NCBI GenBank assembly: GCA_937877565.1
Contig: CALFJB010000063.1
Span: 32,551 to 96,550, forward strand
DNA length: 64,000 nucleotides
Source of the DNA: an uncultured Selenomonadales bacterium
GTDB lineage: Bacteria > Bacillota > Negativicutes > Selenomonadales > Selenomonadaceae
Direction of reading: 5' to 3'
Part shown: positions 17,801 through 26,891 of the stretch, piece by piece
Layout of the letters: each line of letters starts with the position of its first letter
Position numbering within the stretch: position 1 is the stretch's first letter
Position numbers and translations under genes: made by a program
Notes under the pieces: generated by a model
The model's input: the letters and a program-made list of their open reading frames with translations, nothing else
Told to the model about the DNA's origin: nothing
The model's database searches: none

Positions 17801-17811
17801 TTAAATCACCT

Positions 17812-17852
17812 CAAAAAAAATTTAGCGAAGACTTCAACGCGGAAATCTTCGC
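17812..17852 (-). terminator. Riboswitch-controlled attenuator terminator of thiT
   Basis: On the minus strand the stem GCGAAGA/TCTTCGC is followed by AAATTTTTTTT. It lies between the TPP aptamer and the thiT start, so ligand binding should allow this terminator to form and stop transcription. Confidence 0.75.
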
Positions 17853-17867
17853 CATTTTTACTGAAAA

Positions 17868-17955
17868 ATTCCTACGTCGGCATTATCCGAATCAGGTTCA
17901 CGGGTCGAAGTTCGCAACTTCCTCTCAGCCTGTTTACAAGCTCCCCATTATTTAG
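17868..17955 (-). promoter_or_regulatory. TPP riboswitch (thi box)
   Basis: The minus strand contains the conserved aptamer parts GGGGAGC, CAGGCTGAGAGGAAG, GTGAACCTGATTCGGATAAT and GCCGACGTAGGAA. These are the pyrimidine- and pyrophosphate-binding elements of the thiamine pyrophosphate riboswitch. It is followed by the attenuator at 17812-17852 and by thiT. Confidence 0.96.
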
Positions 17956-17990
17956 GGATTAAGGACTAGGGGTTAGGGATTAGTTTTAAA
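17950..17990. repeat. TTAGGGATTAG-type repeat, partial copy
   Basis: TTAGGGATTAAGGACTAGGG and GGTTAGGGATTAG form one arm only; a short AATCCCC complement follows. It belongs to the family seen at 40275-40352, 51768-51822, 54160-54285 and 61305-61403. It lies between the tannase gene and the TPP riboswitch. Confidence 0.6.
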
Positions 17991-18016
17991 ATCCCCAAAA
18001 TCCAGCTCTTAATCTG

Positions 18017-19549
18017 TTATTTACAAAGACTGTCAATCCAGTCAAAAAGCATGTCTAAATCATAATCGCCTTTGTGTCCAATTCCCCACGGGCTGAAAAA
18101 ATCTACATCAATGCCGCTATTTTGAAGTTTCAACGCCAAAATTGCAGGAATTGCCAACGCGGTATCTCTATCAATCGCTCCGTGACGTATTCTAAAATGT
18201 TCGGCAACGTCAACATCTGCGCGACCGATAAAATTCATTGGATTCATCATTTTTATAATTTCAGAATCAGCCATTGCGCCGCCGTAATTTTTCTGAATAA
18301 TTTTTGAGAAATGACGCGGCGAATTATTTTCCGTGCCAAATTCGTCATTTTCAGCGGAGCTTAAATCCATTTTATCAAAGGCGGGCGCGGCTTTTTGACG
18401 AGTTGCGGCGGCGGCATATTTTTTTAAATCTACGTCAACAACTTTGCCGTTTCTAATTTTTATCCAATTTGTACCGCTTAAATCTTCGCCTTTATCGAGC
18501 GCACTTTGTGCAGATTCAATGTATTTTTGCTTGATATAATTTTTGAAAGTGCCGTTGCCTTTTTTATCCAGCGTCAAAAGTTTGCCGGTTTCGTCTTTCA
18601 AATTTAAACTGTTCACATAATCGGGAAAAGAATCGCGCAGGATTTTAGAAACTGCAATTTCGTCAGTTGTCATAGTTTGAAAAGTTTTAGATTGAGTGGG
18701 ATTATTGGCGGCGTCCGCAGTTGCGTTATTCGGTTTCATTTGCCACATTGCCTGATAATAATTTTTTTCGCCGCTGAAAATCCATTCATACGCCATATCA
18801 GCGTTATCAAGGTTAGTAATTGGACAGTAGACGCTTGCCGCAAAAATATCGTCTCTCTCGTCAGCCGCGCCAATTTCTTTTAAATACGGCTCAAATTCCG
18901 GCGCATTGCCTGTACTTGCCAACGCCGCTGATAACGCACCGCCCGCTGAAGTTCCATTTGAAATAATTTTGTCGATATGACCGGCGGGCAGTGCATTTTT
19001 ATTGTAACGCAAATATCTTACAACGGCTTTATAATCGACAATCAACGCGGGAGCTTTTCCGACGTATTCGCCATTGGTTGTAGTTGTACGCCCGCGAATT
19101 GCAGGACTGACAACCACATAACCGCGAGCAAGTGCGGCAAGTGTCGTATTTGCGCCGTGCGTCATTTTGTCATTTTCAGTAGGCGGTTTAATTTCGCCGG
19201 GCATATAGCCGCCGACGCCATTTGGTACAAAAATTGGCGCAGTTCGTGCCGCGTAGCCGTTAATCATTCCGCCATTTAAATAAGCAGTTGGAATGTAAAT
19301 GCTAAGTTTTTGAGATTCAGCATTTTTGGGGTTGCGAACGTAAACAATATTTTCATACGCGGTAAAATGAATTTCTTTGCCGTTGTAAGTTAAAGTTTTT
19401 TCAACGCCAATGGAAGAATCAAAATTTAAATCGTAAACCTGCGCGACGTTTTGCACTTCAGCCGCCTCACAATAATTAAAAGTTGGTAAGGTCGCGGTAA
19501 AAATTCCGACGCCTAACATTGCCGCCATTGCTAAAAATTTTTTCCGCAT
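18017..19549 (-). CDS. Secreted subtype-B-like tannase/esterase
   Basis: A signal peptide (residues 1 to about 29) precedes an alpha/beta hydrolase of 510 residues. The nucleophile elbow is IISNGTSAGGALSAALAST, a GxSxG motif, and the C-terminal HKGDYDLDMLFDWI may carry the catalytic His. The overall pattern (ALARGYVVVSPAIRGRTT, CPITNLDNADMAYEWIFSG) fits subtype B tannases and related feruloyl-type esterases. It would hydrolyse gallate or hydroxycinnamate esters outside the cytoplasm. The substrate is inferred from family resemblance only. The M48 protease gene lies 12 bases upstream, on the same strand. Confidence 0.83.
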   Translation of the reverse strand: MRKKFLAMAAMLGVGIFTATLPTFNYCEAAEVQNVAQVYDLNFDSSIGVEKTLTYNGKEIHFTAYENIVYVRNPKNAESQKLSIYIPTAYLNGGMINGYAARTAPIFVPNGVGGYMPGEIKPPTENDKMTHGANTTLAALARGYVVVSPAIRGRTTTTNGEYVGKAPALIVDYKAVVRYLRYNKNALPAGHIDKIISNGTSAGGALSAALASTGNAPEFEPYLKEIGAADERDDIFAASVYCPITNLDNADMAYEWIFSGEKNYYQAMWQMKPNNATADAANNPTQSKTFQTMTTDEIAVSKILRDSFPDYVNSLNLKDETGKLLTLDKKGNGTFKNYIKQKYIESAQSALDKGEDLSGTNWIKIRNGKVVDVDLKKYAAAATRQKAAPAFDKMDLSSAENDEFGTENNSPRHFSKIIQKNYGGAMADSEIIKMMNPMNFIGRADVDVAEHFRIRHGAIDRDTALAIPAILALKLQNSGIDVDFFSPWGIGHKGDYDLDMLFDWIDSLCK

Positions 19550-19561
19550 TAAAATTTCTCC

Positions 19562-20743
19562 TTAAGCCGCTTTTTTGCTACTGGATTTTTTATCTTTCTT
19601 GTCAGATTTTTTATCGTCTTTAGTAGGCGCGGGCGTGTTAATCAATTCGGTTAATCTTTCTGCCAAAACGTAGGCGTCTTCATCGTCGGCGGCGGGAGTC
19701 ATAATTTCCATATATCCAAGATAAACCGTGCCGTTTGAAACTGTAGCGGCGGGAAGAGTTTTAATGTTGTGGTACGCCTTCGCCAAATTTCCTAAAACAA
19801 AATATGAACGTTCAGCAGATGACATTGAATTTGCGGCGGCAACCGTTGTAAAAGTTTTGCCGTTAATTGTAATTACGCCGTCTTTGGCTGAAACGTGATT
19901 GCCGCTGTATTCGTAAAGCTTATTTGCGTAATTGTCACGGCGTTTGCCGGTATCTGGATGACTTGCAGGATTCAAAATATTAGCATTATATTTTTCTCCG
20001 TAAAGTTCAGATATTTTTTGCATAACTGCCGCGCAGGCTCCAATATTATAATCTGAACGCAAAATATATTCCCACGCCATATTATCAGCTTCAGTTTCAT
20101 ATTTGCGGTTGCCGTGTGCAATAGAATTGTTTGCAGTTACGGACGCCACAACACTTGCAAGCGTTCCGCCACCTGCCGCCGCCGCGCCAAGTTGAGCAAT
20201 TACCATTTTGTTTAATTGCTTTTTGCTGCCTTTAATGACGTGATCTTTTTGTCCGTGTCCCATTTCGTGACCTACAATCGCCGCTATTTCGTCATCAGTC
20301 GTTAAAAGATTAAACGTACCAGTATTCACTACCATAACGTGTCCCATTGAGCAGGCAGCGTTTAAATCTTCCTTGTTAGAAATAAAATATTTGTAAGGTT
20401 TATCGTAAATCGAAGAATCAACCTTGCCGACGGCGCGTGTCAGATTTGACATAATTTTATCAAGGCGTGCATTTAACGTAGGATCGTTATTAACGCCCAT
20501 TTCTTTTTGGTAATGTTCGTAAAGTTGAGTCCTGCCTTCTTCGGTTGTGTCGAGTGCCTTCATTTCCTTATTAAGCTGATTGTATTGAATAGTAGCAGAA
20601 ATTATTGTACCGGCAATACTTACAGCTGTATTATTATTGCTGGACGCCTCAACAACCGCAGGGGCTGAAAACGTCAGCGAAAAACCCAACGCCGCCGCAG
20701 TTATTCCGGCTGTAATTTTTTTGCTTAAATTTTTGAACATCAT
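19562..20743 (-). CDS. Exported M48-family zinc metalloprotease
   Basis: The N-terminus is a signal peptide (ITAGITAAALGFSLTFSAPA). The zinc-binding motif is IVGHEMGHGQKDHVIKG (HExxH), and the third ligand is probably the Glu in RKYETEADNMAWEYI. The C-terminus ends in a lysine-rich tail (KDDKKSDKKDKKSSSKKAA) that may hold the protein at the cell surface. At 393 residues it fits the periplasmic M48 peptidases that act in outer-membrane protein quality control. The gap to the tannase gene is 12 bases, so they may share a transcript. Confidence 0.88.
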   Translation of the reverse strand: MMFKNLSKKITAGITAAALGFSLTFSAPAVVEASSNNNTAVSIAGTIISATIQYNQLNKEMKALDTTEEGRTQLYEHYQKEMGVNNDPTLNARLDKIMSNLTRAVGKVDSSIYDKPYKYFISNKEDLNAACSMGHVMVVNTGTFNLLTTDDEIAAIVGHEMGHGQKDHVIKGSKKQLNKMVIAQLGAAAAGGGTLASVVASVTANNSIAHGNRKYETEADNMAWEYILRSDYNIGACAAVMQKISELYGEKYNANILNPASHPDTGKRRDNYANKLYEYSGNHVSAKDGVITINGKTFTTVAAANSMSSAERSYFVLGNLAKAYHNIKTLPAATVSNGTVYLGYMEIMTPAADDEDAYVLAERLTELINTPAPTKDDKKSDKKDKKSSSKKAA

Positions 20744-20768
20744 TATTTTTCACTCCCTTGAAAATTTT

Positions 20769-21941
20769 CTAATGAATTTTATTTTTACTCAAAAAATGTT
20801 CGATACGATTCAACGCCTCTGAAATTTTTTCAATACTTGTAGCGTAGGAGCAACGAACATGCCCCGCGCCGCTTTTTCCGAATGCCGTACCCGGTACAAG
20901 TGCCACATGTTCCGCCATTATCAATTTTTCAGCAAATTCTTCAGCAGTCAAACCGCTTGAAGTGATATTCGGGAAAATGTAAAACGCGCCGCGCGGTTCA
21001 AAACTTTCAAGCCCCAACTTTTTAAAACCGTCGTAAATTAATTTTCTGCGGCGGTCGTATTCGGCAACCATTTTTTTCATATATTTTTCGCCGCGTTTTA
21101 AAGCCTCAATCGCCGCAATTTGCGCAGTTATCGGCGCACAAAGCATAGTATATTGGTGAATTTTCGTCATTGCGCCAATAAAATCAGAATTGCCCAGCGC
21201 GTAACCAATTCGCCAGCCCGTCATTGCATAAGCTTTACTAAAACCGTTCAATAAAATTGTGCGGTCTTTCATTTTCGGCAAGGCAGCAAAACATTCATGC
21301 ACGCCGTTATAAGTCAAGTCGCCGTAAATTTCATCAGAAATAACAATTAAATCATGCTTTTCTGCGAAGTCCGCAATTTTTAAAAGGTCTTCGCGTTCCA
21401 TAATTGCGCCGGTTGGATTGTTTGGATAACCTATCAGCAAAATTTTAGTTTTCGGCGTAATGTACGGCTCCAACTCTTCCGGCGTAATTCTAAATTCATT
21501 TTCGATTTTCGCAGGAACAGAAACGGGAACGCCGCCCGCCAAAGTTGTGCAAGCTTGATAGGAAACGTAGCACGGCTCGGGAATTAAAATTTCATCGCCG
21601 GGATTTGTAACCGCTCTAATTGCCAAGTCCATTGCCTCACTAACGCCAACTGTTACCAAAATTTCTTTGTCGCTGTCGTAGTCAAGATTGTAGCGTTTTT
21701 TGTAATGGTTAGCAATTTCTGCGCGAAGTTCCGGCATACCGCGATTAGCAGTGTAACTTGTATAGCCGCGCTCCAGTCCATAAACGCAACTTTCACGAAT
21801 TGTCCAAGGGGTAACAAAGTCAGGTTCGCCGACGCCTAAAGAAATTACATCTTGCATTTGCGCCGCTATGTCAAAAAATTTTCTAATACCACTGGGCGCG
21901 ATTGATTGTACAGAATTTGAAAGTTTTTCGCTCCAATTCAA
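20769..21941 (-). CDS. Class I/II PLP-dependent aminotransferase
   Basis: The enzyme is in the fold-type I aspartate aminotransferase family. PLP motifs include ISLGVGEPDFVTP, the Asn in GYPNNPTGAIM, the Asp-Tyr pair in VISDEIYGDL, and the Schiff-base lysine in LNGFSKAYAMTGWRIGYALG. The length of 390 residues is normal. Its amino-acid substrate cannot be decided, although aromatic or alanine/aspartate-type activity is likely. The Lrp-family gene about 250 bases upstream on the same strand probably regulates it; the pairing is common in Firmicutes. Confidence 0.92.
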   Translation of the reverse strand: MNWSEKLSNSVQSIAPSGIRKFFDIAAQMQDVISLGVGEPDFVTPWTIRESCVYGLERGYTSYTANRGMPELRAEIANHYKKRYNLDYDSDKEILVTVGVSEAMDLAIRAVTNPGDEILIPEPCYVSYQACTTLAGGVPVSVPAKIENEFRITPEELEPYITPKTKILLIGYPNNPTGAIMEREDLLKIADFAEKHDLIVISDEIYGDLTYNGVHECFAALPKMKDRTILLNGFSKAYAMTGWRIGYALGNSDFIGAMTKIHQYTMLCAPITAQIAAIEALKRGEKYMKKMVAEYDRRRKLIYDGFKKLGLESFEPRGAFYIFPNITSSGLTAEEFAEKLIMAEHVALVPGTAFGKSGAGHVRCSYATSIEKISEALNRIEHFLSKNKIH

Positions 21942-22007
21942 GAAAAAATCACCAGCCTTTTATTTTTTCCGCAATTTAATAAACTATAAAATTAAAAAAT
22001 TTTGTAA

Positions 22008-22125
22008 AAATGGGCGTCCAAGGATGGACGCCCGCTGCGCTTATCGCCGTGATGGCGATATGTGCAGCTGTTTCTTTCTTTTGGACGGGTTTTCTTTCTT
22101 TGCACCAAAGAAAGAAAAGCCGTAT
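22008..22125. repeat. Multi-hairpin intergenic element, copy 2 (inverted)
   Basis: Hairpins GGGCGTCC/GGACGCCC, GCTGCGC...GTGCAGC with inner ATCGCC/GGCGAT, and CTTTCTTTGC closed by AAAGAAAG appear in the reverse order of the copy at 2388-2510. Stem sequences differ between the two copies but pairing is kept. It lies between the aminotransferase and Lrp genes. Confidence 0.7.
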
Positions 22126-22189
22126 TCAATAAAATAAAATAAACTGATAAAAAGACTTTACCAACAGACCATAAAAAAATTACTCCAAA

Positions 22190-22669
22190 TCACGGAGAAA
22201 CTACAAGCCGCCTGTCTTTTTCTTCGTCGTTAATAATTACGCCGTCTTTTTTGTACGGTTTTAACATAAAATGACTGCGCGTTTGAGTTACGCCCTCAAT
22301 CGTTGAAAGTCTTGTAGCTACAAAATTTGCAACGTCTTTGAGCGATTTTCCCTCAATGATAACAAGTAAATCAAAATTTCCACTCATCAAATAAACAGTT
22401 CGCACTTCGTCAAAACGGTAAATTCTTTCAGCTATGGCGTCGAATCCAACTTCACGCTGCGGCGTCAAATTTATTTCGATAACCGCTGTAACAGTATCGT
22501 CGCCGAAACGCTCCCAATTTATCAACGCGCCGTAAGACAAAATTATTTTCTCACGTTCAAGGCGGGAAATTTCTTTTTCAATTTCGTATTCAGATTTTTG
22601 GAACATTGACGCCAATTCGCCAACTGAAATTCTGGAATTTTTTTCCAACACTTCAAGTAATTCTCTCAT
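22190..22669 (-). CDS. Lrp/AsnC-family transcriptional regulator
   Basis: An N-terminal winged helix-turn-helix (LLEVLEKNSRISVGELASMF through EKEISRLEREKIILSYGALI) is joined to a C-terminal RAM/AsnC effector domain (GFDAIAERIYRFDEVRTVYLMSGNFDLLVII). The 159-residue length is typical. These regulators bind amino acids and form octamers. The gene precedes the aminotransferase on the same strand, a likely target. Confidence 0.92.
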   Translation of the reverse strand: MRELLEVLEKNSRISVGELASMFQKSEYEIEKEISRLEREKIILSYGALINWERFGDDTVTAVIEINLTPQREVGFDAIAERIYRFDEVRTVYLMSGNFDLLVIIEGKSLKDVANFVATRLSTIEGVTQTRSHFMLKPYKKDGVIINDEEKDRRLVVSP

Positions 22670-22820
22670 AAAATCCTCCGCTAAAAAAAATTTTCTTTGA
22701 AGTATATCACACGCAAAAAAAATTGTCGAATTGCCGCCAAAAGTAATTGTTAATTTTTTTTGAACGTGTTACAATATCAAAAATGAAAAAAATCTGAAGT
22801 TTTAATTGGAGGAGATGTCT

Positions 22821-23951
22821 ATGAAATTTATTCACACGGCGGATTGGCATCTCGGTAAAAGTCTAAAAAATCAATCGCTGATAGACGACCAAAATTATAT
22901 CCTGCAAGAATTTTTGAAATTGGTTGACTCGGAAAAACCTGACGCCATTATAATTGCGGGCGATATTTACGACAGGAGCATTCCGCCGGTTGACGCCGTA
23001 AATTTGTTTGATGAAGTTATTTTTAAAATTGTTGAGAAAAAAATTCCGGTGCTGTGCATAAGTGGCAACCACGACGGCGCGGCGCGTTTGAATTTCGGTA
23101 GCAGAATTTTTGAACGTTCAAACTTTTTTATTGAGACGTTGCCAAATGAAAATCCCAAAACTGTAATTTTAAATGACGAATTCGGCGAAGTTTATTTTTC
23201 GCTGATACCGTTTTTTGAGCCGGTGGAAATGCAAGATAAAATTTTGGCTGAAAAAATCAACGCGAACGCCGCCAATAAATTTTACATTGCACAGGCACGA
23301 AAAAATATTCCCGCAAATAAACGCAGTGTGGCGGTTGCTCATTTGTTTGTAACCGGCGGCAAAGTTTCAGAATCTGAAAGAAAATTTGTCGGCGCGGTTG
23401 AAAACGTCAGCGTAGAAAATTTTTCAGACTACAACTATACCGCGTTAGGACATTTGCACAAGCCGCAAACTATGAAGAAAACCGGCTACGTTGTACGTTA
23501 CAGCGGCTCACTTTTAAAATATTCCTTCGACGAGGCGAAATATTCAAAAGGCGTTACGATTGTGAACATTGACGGCAACGGCGAAACTTTCTTTGAATAC
23601 GTGAATTTAATTCCGCGCCGTGATGTTCAGGTTGTCGAAGGTACAGTTGAAAATCTGCTAAAATTTGAGCGCACTGAAAATTATATCCATGCCAATTTGA
23701 CGGACAAAAACCACGTCCTTAACGCAATGGAAAAGCTTAGAAATTCCGCCTTCCCAAATATTTTGAGTATAAAATTTATAAATTTGGAACAGGAAATTGA
23801 AAACGCAACTGAAAATTTGCGCGAAAATGTTTCTGTGCTTGAACAATTTGAAGATTTCTACGAATATTCAACCGGCGAAAAATTGGCGGGCGATTATCGC
23901 CAAACTATGGAAAAAATTTTGAACGACTTGAAAACGGGGGAGCGATTATGA
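22821..23951 (+). CDS. sbcD: Nuclease SbcCD subunit D
   Basis: This is the Mre11-like phosphoesterase of the SbcCD complex, which cuts DNA hairpins and processes ends. The metal-binding motifs are FIHTADWHLGKS, IIIAGDIYDRS, CISGNHDGAARL, VAVAHLFVTGG and YTALGHLHKPQ. The C-terminal domain follows to about residue 376. ATG 22821 is chosen because GGAGG lies 8 bases upstream and the protein then begins MKFIHTADWH as in the family. The partner sbcC is not downstream. Instead a duplicated fragment of this gene's own 3' part follows, then an efflux pair. Confidence 0.94.
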   Translation: MKFIHTADWHLGKSLKNQSLIDDQNYILQEFLKLVDSEKPDAIIIAGDIYDRSIPPVDAVNLFDEVIFKIVEKKIPVLCISGNHDGAARLNFGSRIFERSNFFIETLPNENPKTVILNDEFGEVYFSLIPFFEPVEMQDKILAEKINANAANKFYIAQARKNIPANKRSVAVAHLFVTGGKVSESERKFVGAVENVSVENFSDYNYTALGHLHKPQTMKKTGYVVRYSGSLLKYSFDEAKYSKGVTIVNIDGNGETFFEYVNLIPRRDVQVVEGTVENLLKFERTENYIHANLTDKNHVLNAMEKLRNSAFPNILSIKFINLEQEIENATENLRENVSVLEQFEDFYEYSTGEKLAGDYRQTMEKILNDLKTGERL

Positions 23952-24205
23952 AAATTAAAATTGTCGAAGGCACAGTTGAAGATTTGCGGCACTTTGAACA
24001 GACTGAAGATTATATCCACGCCAATTTGACTGACAAAACTTACATATTGGACGCAATGGAGCAACTTAGAAATTCCGCTTTTCCAAATATTTTCAGTCTG
24101 CAATTTACAAATTTGGAACATAAAATTGAAATTCCAAACGAATTGACTTAAGAGAGGGTCTTCATTGTAAAATTATTTTACAAGATTTGAAAACGGGTGA
24201 ACAAA
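23948..24205 (+). pseudogene. Partial tandem duplicate of the sbcD 3' region
   Basis: A 67-residue frame (23948-24151) starts in the GATTATG that ends sbcD. It repeats the SbcD segment beginning VVEGTVENLLKFERTENYIH (here IVEGTVEDLRHFEQTEDYIH), including NLTDK and LRNSAFPNI. After its stop, 24160-24205 still resembles the last codons of sbcD (DLKTGE). The middle of the C-terminal domain is missing. It is best read as a decaying partial duplication; whether the short peptide is made is unknown. Confidence 0.75.
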
Positions 24206-25456
24206 ATGAAAAAATTTTTAGCGACATTGTTGCTATTGACGCTTCCGGCGACTGCAAGCGCAATGAGTTTGAACGAGGCGACAAATACCGCGTTGGAAAA
24301 TAATCCAAATTTGCAAAATTCCAGGCTTGCAATCGAAGTTGCGGAAAAGTCTTTAAAAATTGCACGCGGTAATAAAGGCGCGTCAATATCAGTGAGCGGC
24401 GGCGCGAATACGTCCAAAACTGAAGGCACGGATAATACTCAAGGCGTCAACGCCAGAATTACCGGCTCCGTTCCGCTTTATACCGGCAAGCGGCTTGAAT
24501 CGCAAATTAAATCTGCAGAATTGGAAATTGACATTTCAAAATTGGAATATATTCAGGCGCAGGAGGATTTAATTTACAGCGTGGCGAAGGCTTATATTGA
24601 CGCGCTGGAAAATTGGGCGAATACGCAAGTTTATTTACAGACCGAAGAAAATTTGGCGGATCACGAAAAAAATATTGCAGAAATGTACAGTGCCGGCTCA
24701 AAGGCGAAAATAGATTTACTTCGTGCGCAAGTCGAAACTGCAAACGCTCAACAGGACACGGCAAAATCTCACGCGGCGTATGAAATTAGCCTTACAAATT
24801 TGGCAACCTTGATGGCTATGGATTCTATTGCAAATTTGTCTGTTGAACACGTGGCAACTTCAATGAGTTTGGGCGAATTAAACGATTATCTTGTTCAAGC
24901 TATTGAAAATCGCCCAGATTTACGTGCAACCGCGTTGAAAGTAGATCAAGGCGAATATGCTTTAGAGGTTGCAAAATCCGGCAACCGTCCAAGTGTTTCG
25001 GCGGAAGTTGGCGCGGGCGTTGATGCCAATCGTACAGATGAATGGAGCCACAGTGCGAACGCTTCAGCTGGTCTTTCTGCAAGTTGGAATATTTTTGACA
25101 GCGGTATTGTAAAAGCTGAAATTAAAAAGGCTCAACACGAGCTTGACCAACTCAATTTGACAATGAAGAATGAAATTAATTCTGTCAGCGAAGAAGTTAT
25201 AACCGCGTACAAGAATTTGAAAATTGCTTTAATTCGCCTTCGTACAACCAAAAAGGCGGTTGATCTTGCCGAAGAGGAACGTTATATTGCCATTGAGCGT
25301 TATCGCGCAGGTGAAGGAATTTTGCTTGACGTTTTAGATTCTGAAGTTTCATTGACGACGGCGAAAAAAAATCACGTCAGTGCAACTTATGATGTGGCGC
25401 GATACAAATTTGATTTATCGCACGCCATTGGTGATACTTTGTCTGCAATGCAATAG
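24206..25456 (+). CDS. TolC-family outer-membrane efflux protein
   Basis: This is an outer-membrane channel for tripartite export. A signal peptide (MKKFLATLLLLTLPATASA) precedes two repeated coiled-coil/beta units typical of the OEP family: NEATNTALENNPNL and, in the second half, LRATALKVDQGEYALEVAKSGNRPSVS. The 417-residue length is normal. It shows that the organism has an outer membrane. The periplasmic adaptor gene follows within a few bases, but no inner-membrane pump is present in the window. Confidence 0.9.
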   Translation: MKKFLATLLLLTLPATASAMSLNEATNTALENNPNLQNSRLAIEVAEKSLKIARGNKGASISVSGGANTSKTEGTDNTQGVNARITGSVPLYTGKRLESQIKSAELEIDISKLEYIQAQEDLIYSVAKAYIDALENWANTQVYLQTEENLADHEKNIAEMYSAGSKAKIDLLRAQVETANAQQDTAKSHAAYEISLTNLATLMAMDSIANLSVEHVATSMSLGELNDYLVQAIENRPDLRATALKVDQGEYALEVAKSGNRPSVSAEVGAGVDANRTDEWSHSANASAGLSASWNIFDSGIVKAEIKKAQHELDQLNLTMKNEINSVSEEVITAYKNLKIALIRLRTTKKAVDLAEEERYIAIERYRAGEGILLDVLDSEVSLTTAKKNHVSATYDVARYKFDLSHAIGDTLSAMQ

Positions 25457-25459
25457 GCG

Positions 25460-26602
25460 GTGTTGATATTGAAATGGAAAATTTTAATTGTCGTTTTGTT
25501 GTTAATCGGCGCGGCTGCCGGTTATAAATTTTACGATGAAACTATTGAAGAGGAAAAAGCTCCGGTTTATGAAACTGCCAAAGTTATAAGAAAAAATCTG
25601 ATAAAGACTGTTTCGGCAACCGGCACGGTTCAACCTAAAAATAGCGTTGAAGTTTCAAGCAAAATTACTGCCCGAATTAAAGAAGTTTTAGTTGAAGAAA
25701 ATGAATCCGTATACGCGGGGCAAGTTGTAGCAATTTTGGACGGTAAAGACTACGAGGCGACACGAGATCAGGCGCAATTTGCACTTACAAACGCTTTACA
25801 AAAATTAAAACGTATCGACCGGCTTTACAAAATTGGTGCAAAGTCTTTGGAGGAGCTTGAAGACGCGCAATATAATTATGACAAGGCGAAAACTGACTTA
25901 GAAAAAGCTGAATCAAACGTTGATGAAATGATTATAACCGCGCCAATGGATGGCGTAGTTGTCGGCGAACCTTTGACGGCGGGAAGTATGGCGGTACAAG
26001 GCTCAAATAATCCTACCGTAATTTTGAGAATTGCAGATTTAAGCGAAAAACTTGTAAAAGCTAAAGTTGACGAAACAGATATTGGAAGTATCAAAGTTGG
26101 CGAACGCGCAAATTTTACGGTTGATGCCTACCCTGACGAAAAATTTTCTGCAGTCGTTTCAAAAATTTCTCAAACTGATACAGCAAATTCTTGGGATTCA
26201 AGTAGCTCTAGTTCCTCAAGTTCAAGTACTTCAAATTCTGTTATTTATTACTACGTGACATTTTACGCGCCGGACGATAAAAATCTTTTGCTTCCGGCAA
26301 TGACTGCGCGTCTTGATATTATTGTTGGTCAATCTAAAAATGCTCTTTGCGTTCCTATTGAGGCGATTAAAACTGACGGGCAAGGCTCTTATGTTGAAAA
26401 AATTATCCTTGACGAACGCGGCAGACAATCCGCCGAAAAAGTTTATTTAACTATTGGAATGTACGGCGAAGAATTCGTTGAAGTCACGGCTGATAAACTC
26501 AATGTTGGCGATGATGTCTCCATAACTTATCAAGCGGCAGAAAAAAAATCTTCAAGCAACAATAATCGTCGCGGCGGTATGGGCGGACCTCCTCCTTTTT
26601 AA
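25460..26602 (+). CDS. Periplasmic adaptor (MacA/HlyD-type membrane fusion protein)
   Basis: One N-terminal membrane anchor (KWKILIVVLLLIGAAAGYKF) is followed by a biotinyl-lipoyl half-motif (SSKITARIKEVLVEENESVYAGQVVAIL), an alpha hairpin (about residues 100-155) and the second lipoyl half (ITAPMDGVVVGEPLTAG). A run of ten serines lies at about 249-258, inside the beta-barrel domain, and the tail is rich in Gly and Pro. It probably links the TolC-like protein to an inner-membrane ABC pump encoded elsewhere. GTG 25460 and TTG 25469 are both possible starts. Confidence 0.9.
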   Translation: MLILKWKILIVVLLLIGAAAGYKFYDETIEEEKAPVYETAKVIRKNLIKTVSATGTVQPKNSVEVSSKITARIKEVLVEENESVYAGQVVAILDGKDYEATRDQAQFALTNALQKLKRIDRLYKIGAKSLEELEDAQYNYDKAKTDLEKAESNVDEMIITAPMDGVVVGEPLTAGSMAVQGSNNPTVILRIADLSEKLVKAKVDETDIGSIKVGERANFTVDAYPDEKFSAVVSKISQTDTANSWDSSSSSSSSSSTSNSVIYYYVTFYAPDDKNLLLPAMTARLDIIVGQSKNALCVPIEAIKTDGQGSYVEKIILDERGRQSAEKVYLTIGMYGEEFVEVTADKLNVGDDVSITYQAAEKKSSSNNNRRGGMGGPPPF

Positions 26603-26616
26603 AATTTAGTTCAAAA

Positions 26617-26657
26617 TAAAAAAACGCCACGTATTTTGCGTGGTGTTCTTTTTTATT
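26617..26657. terminator. Intrinsic terminator after the efflux adaptor gene
   Basis: The stem ACGCCACG/CGTGGTGT is followed by TTCTTTTTT on the plus strand, with an A-run on the other side. Confidence 0.8.
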
Positions 26658-26679
26658 TGAAATATTTTTAATTTTAAAT

Positions 26680-26882
26680 GTACTTTTCTTTTCCGAAGCA
26701 AAAAGGAGCAACGCTCCTACTCGTCGCCTTGCAAGTACCAAAAGAAAGTGCTTTTTCGCCCGTCCGCCGCTAGGGTTCCTGCACGCTCCTAGTATGTGTG
26801 CCGCCAGAGGCGGCGCGTAGTTTACCGCACGCGCCATCGTTACCGTTATCAGCGGCACAGGACGGGCGGTTTTTTACCGTAA
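26680..26882. repeat. CGCCCGTC-type composite hairpin element, copy A
   Basis: A TACTTTTCTTTTCCGAAGC arm faces AAAAGAAAGTGC. Next, CGCCCGTC at 26759 pairs with GACGGGCG about 110 bases later, followed by TTTTTT. A GCCGCCAGAGGCGGC palindrome lies inside. It sits between convergent genes. Related copies are at 45236-45405, 48605-48810 and 52255-52460. Confidence 0.7.
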
Positions 26883-26891
26883 TATAATCTT

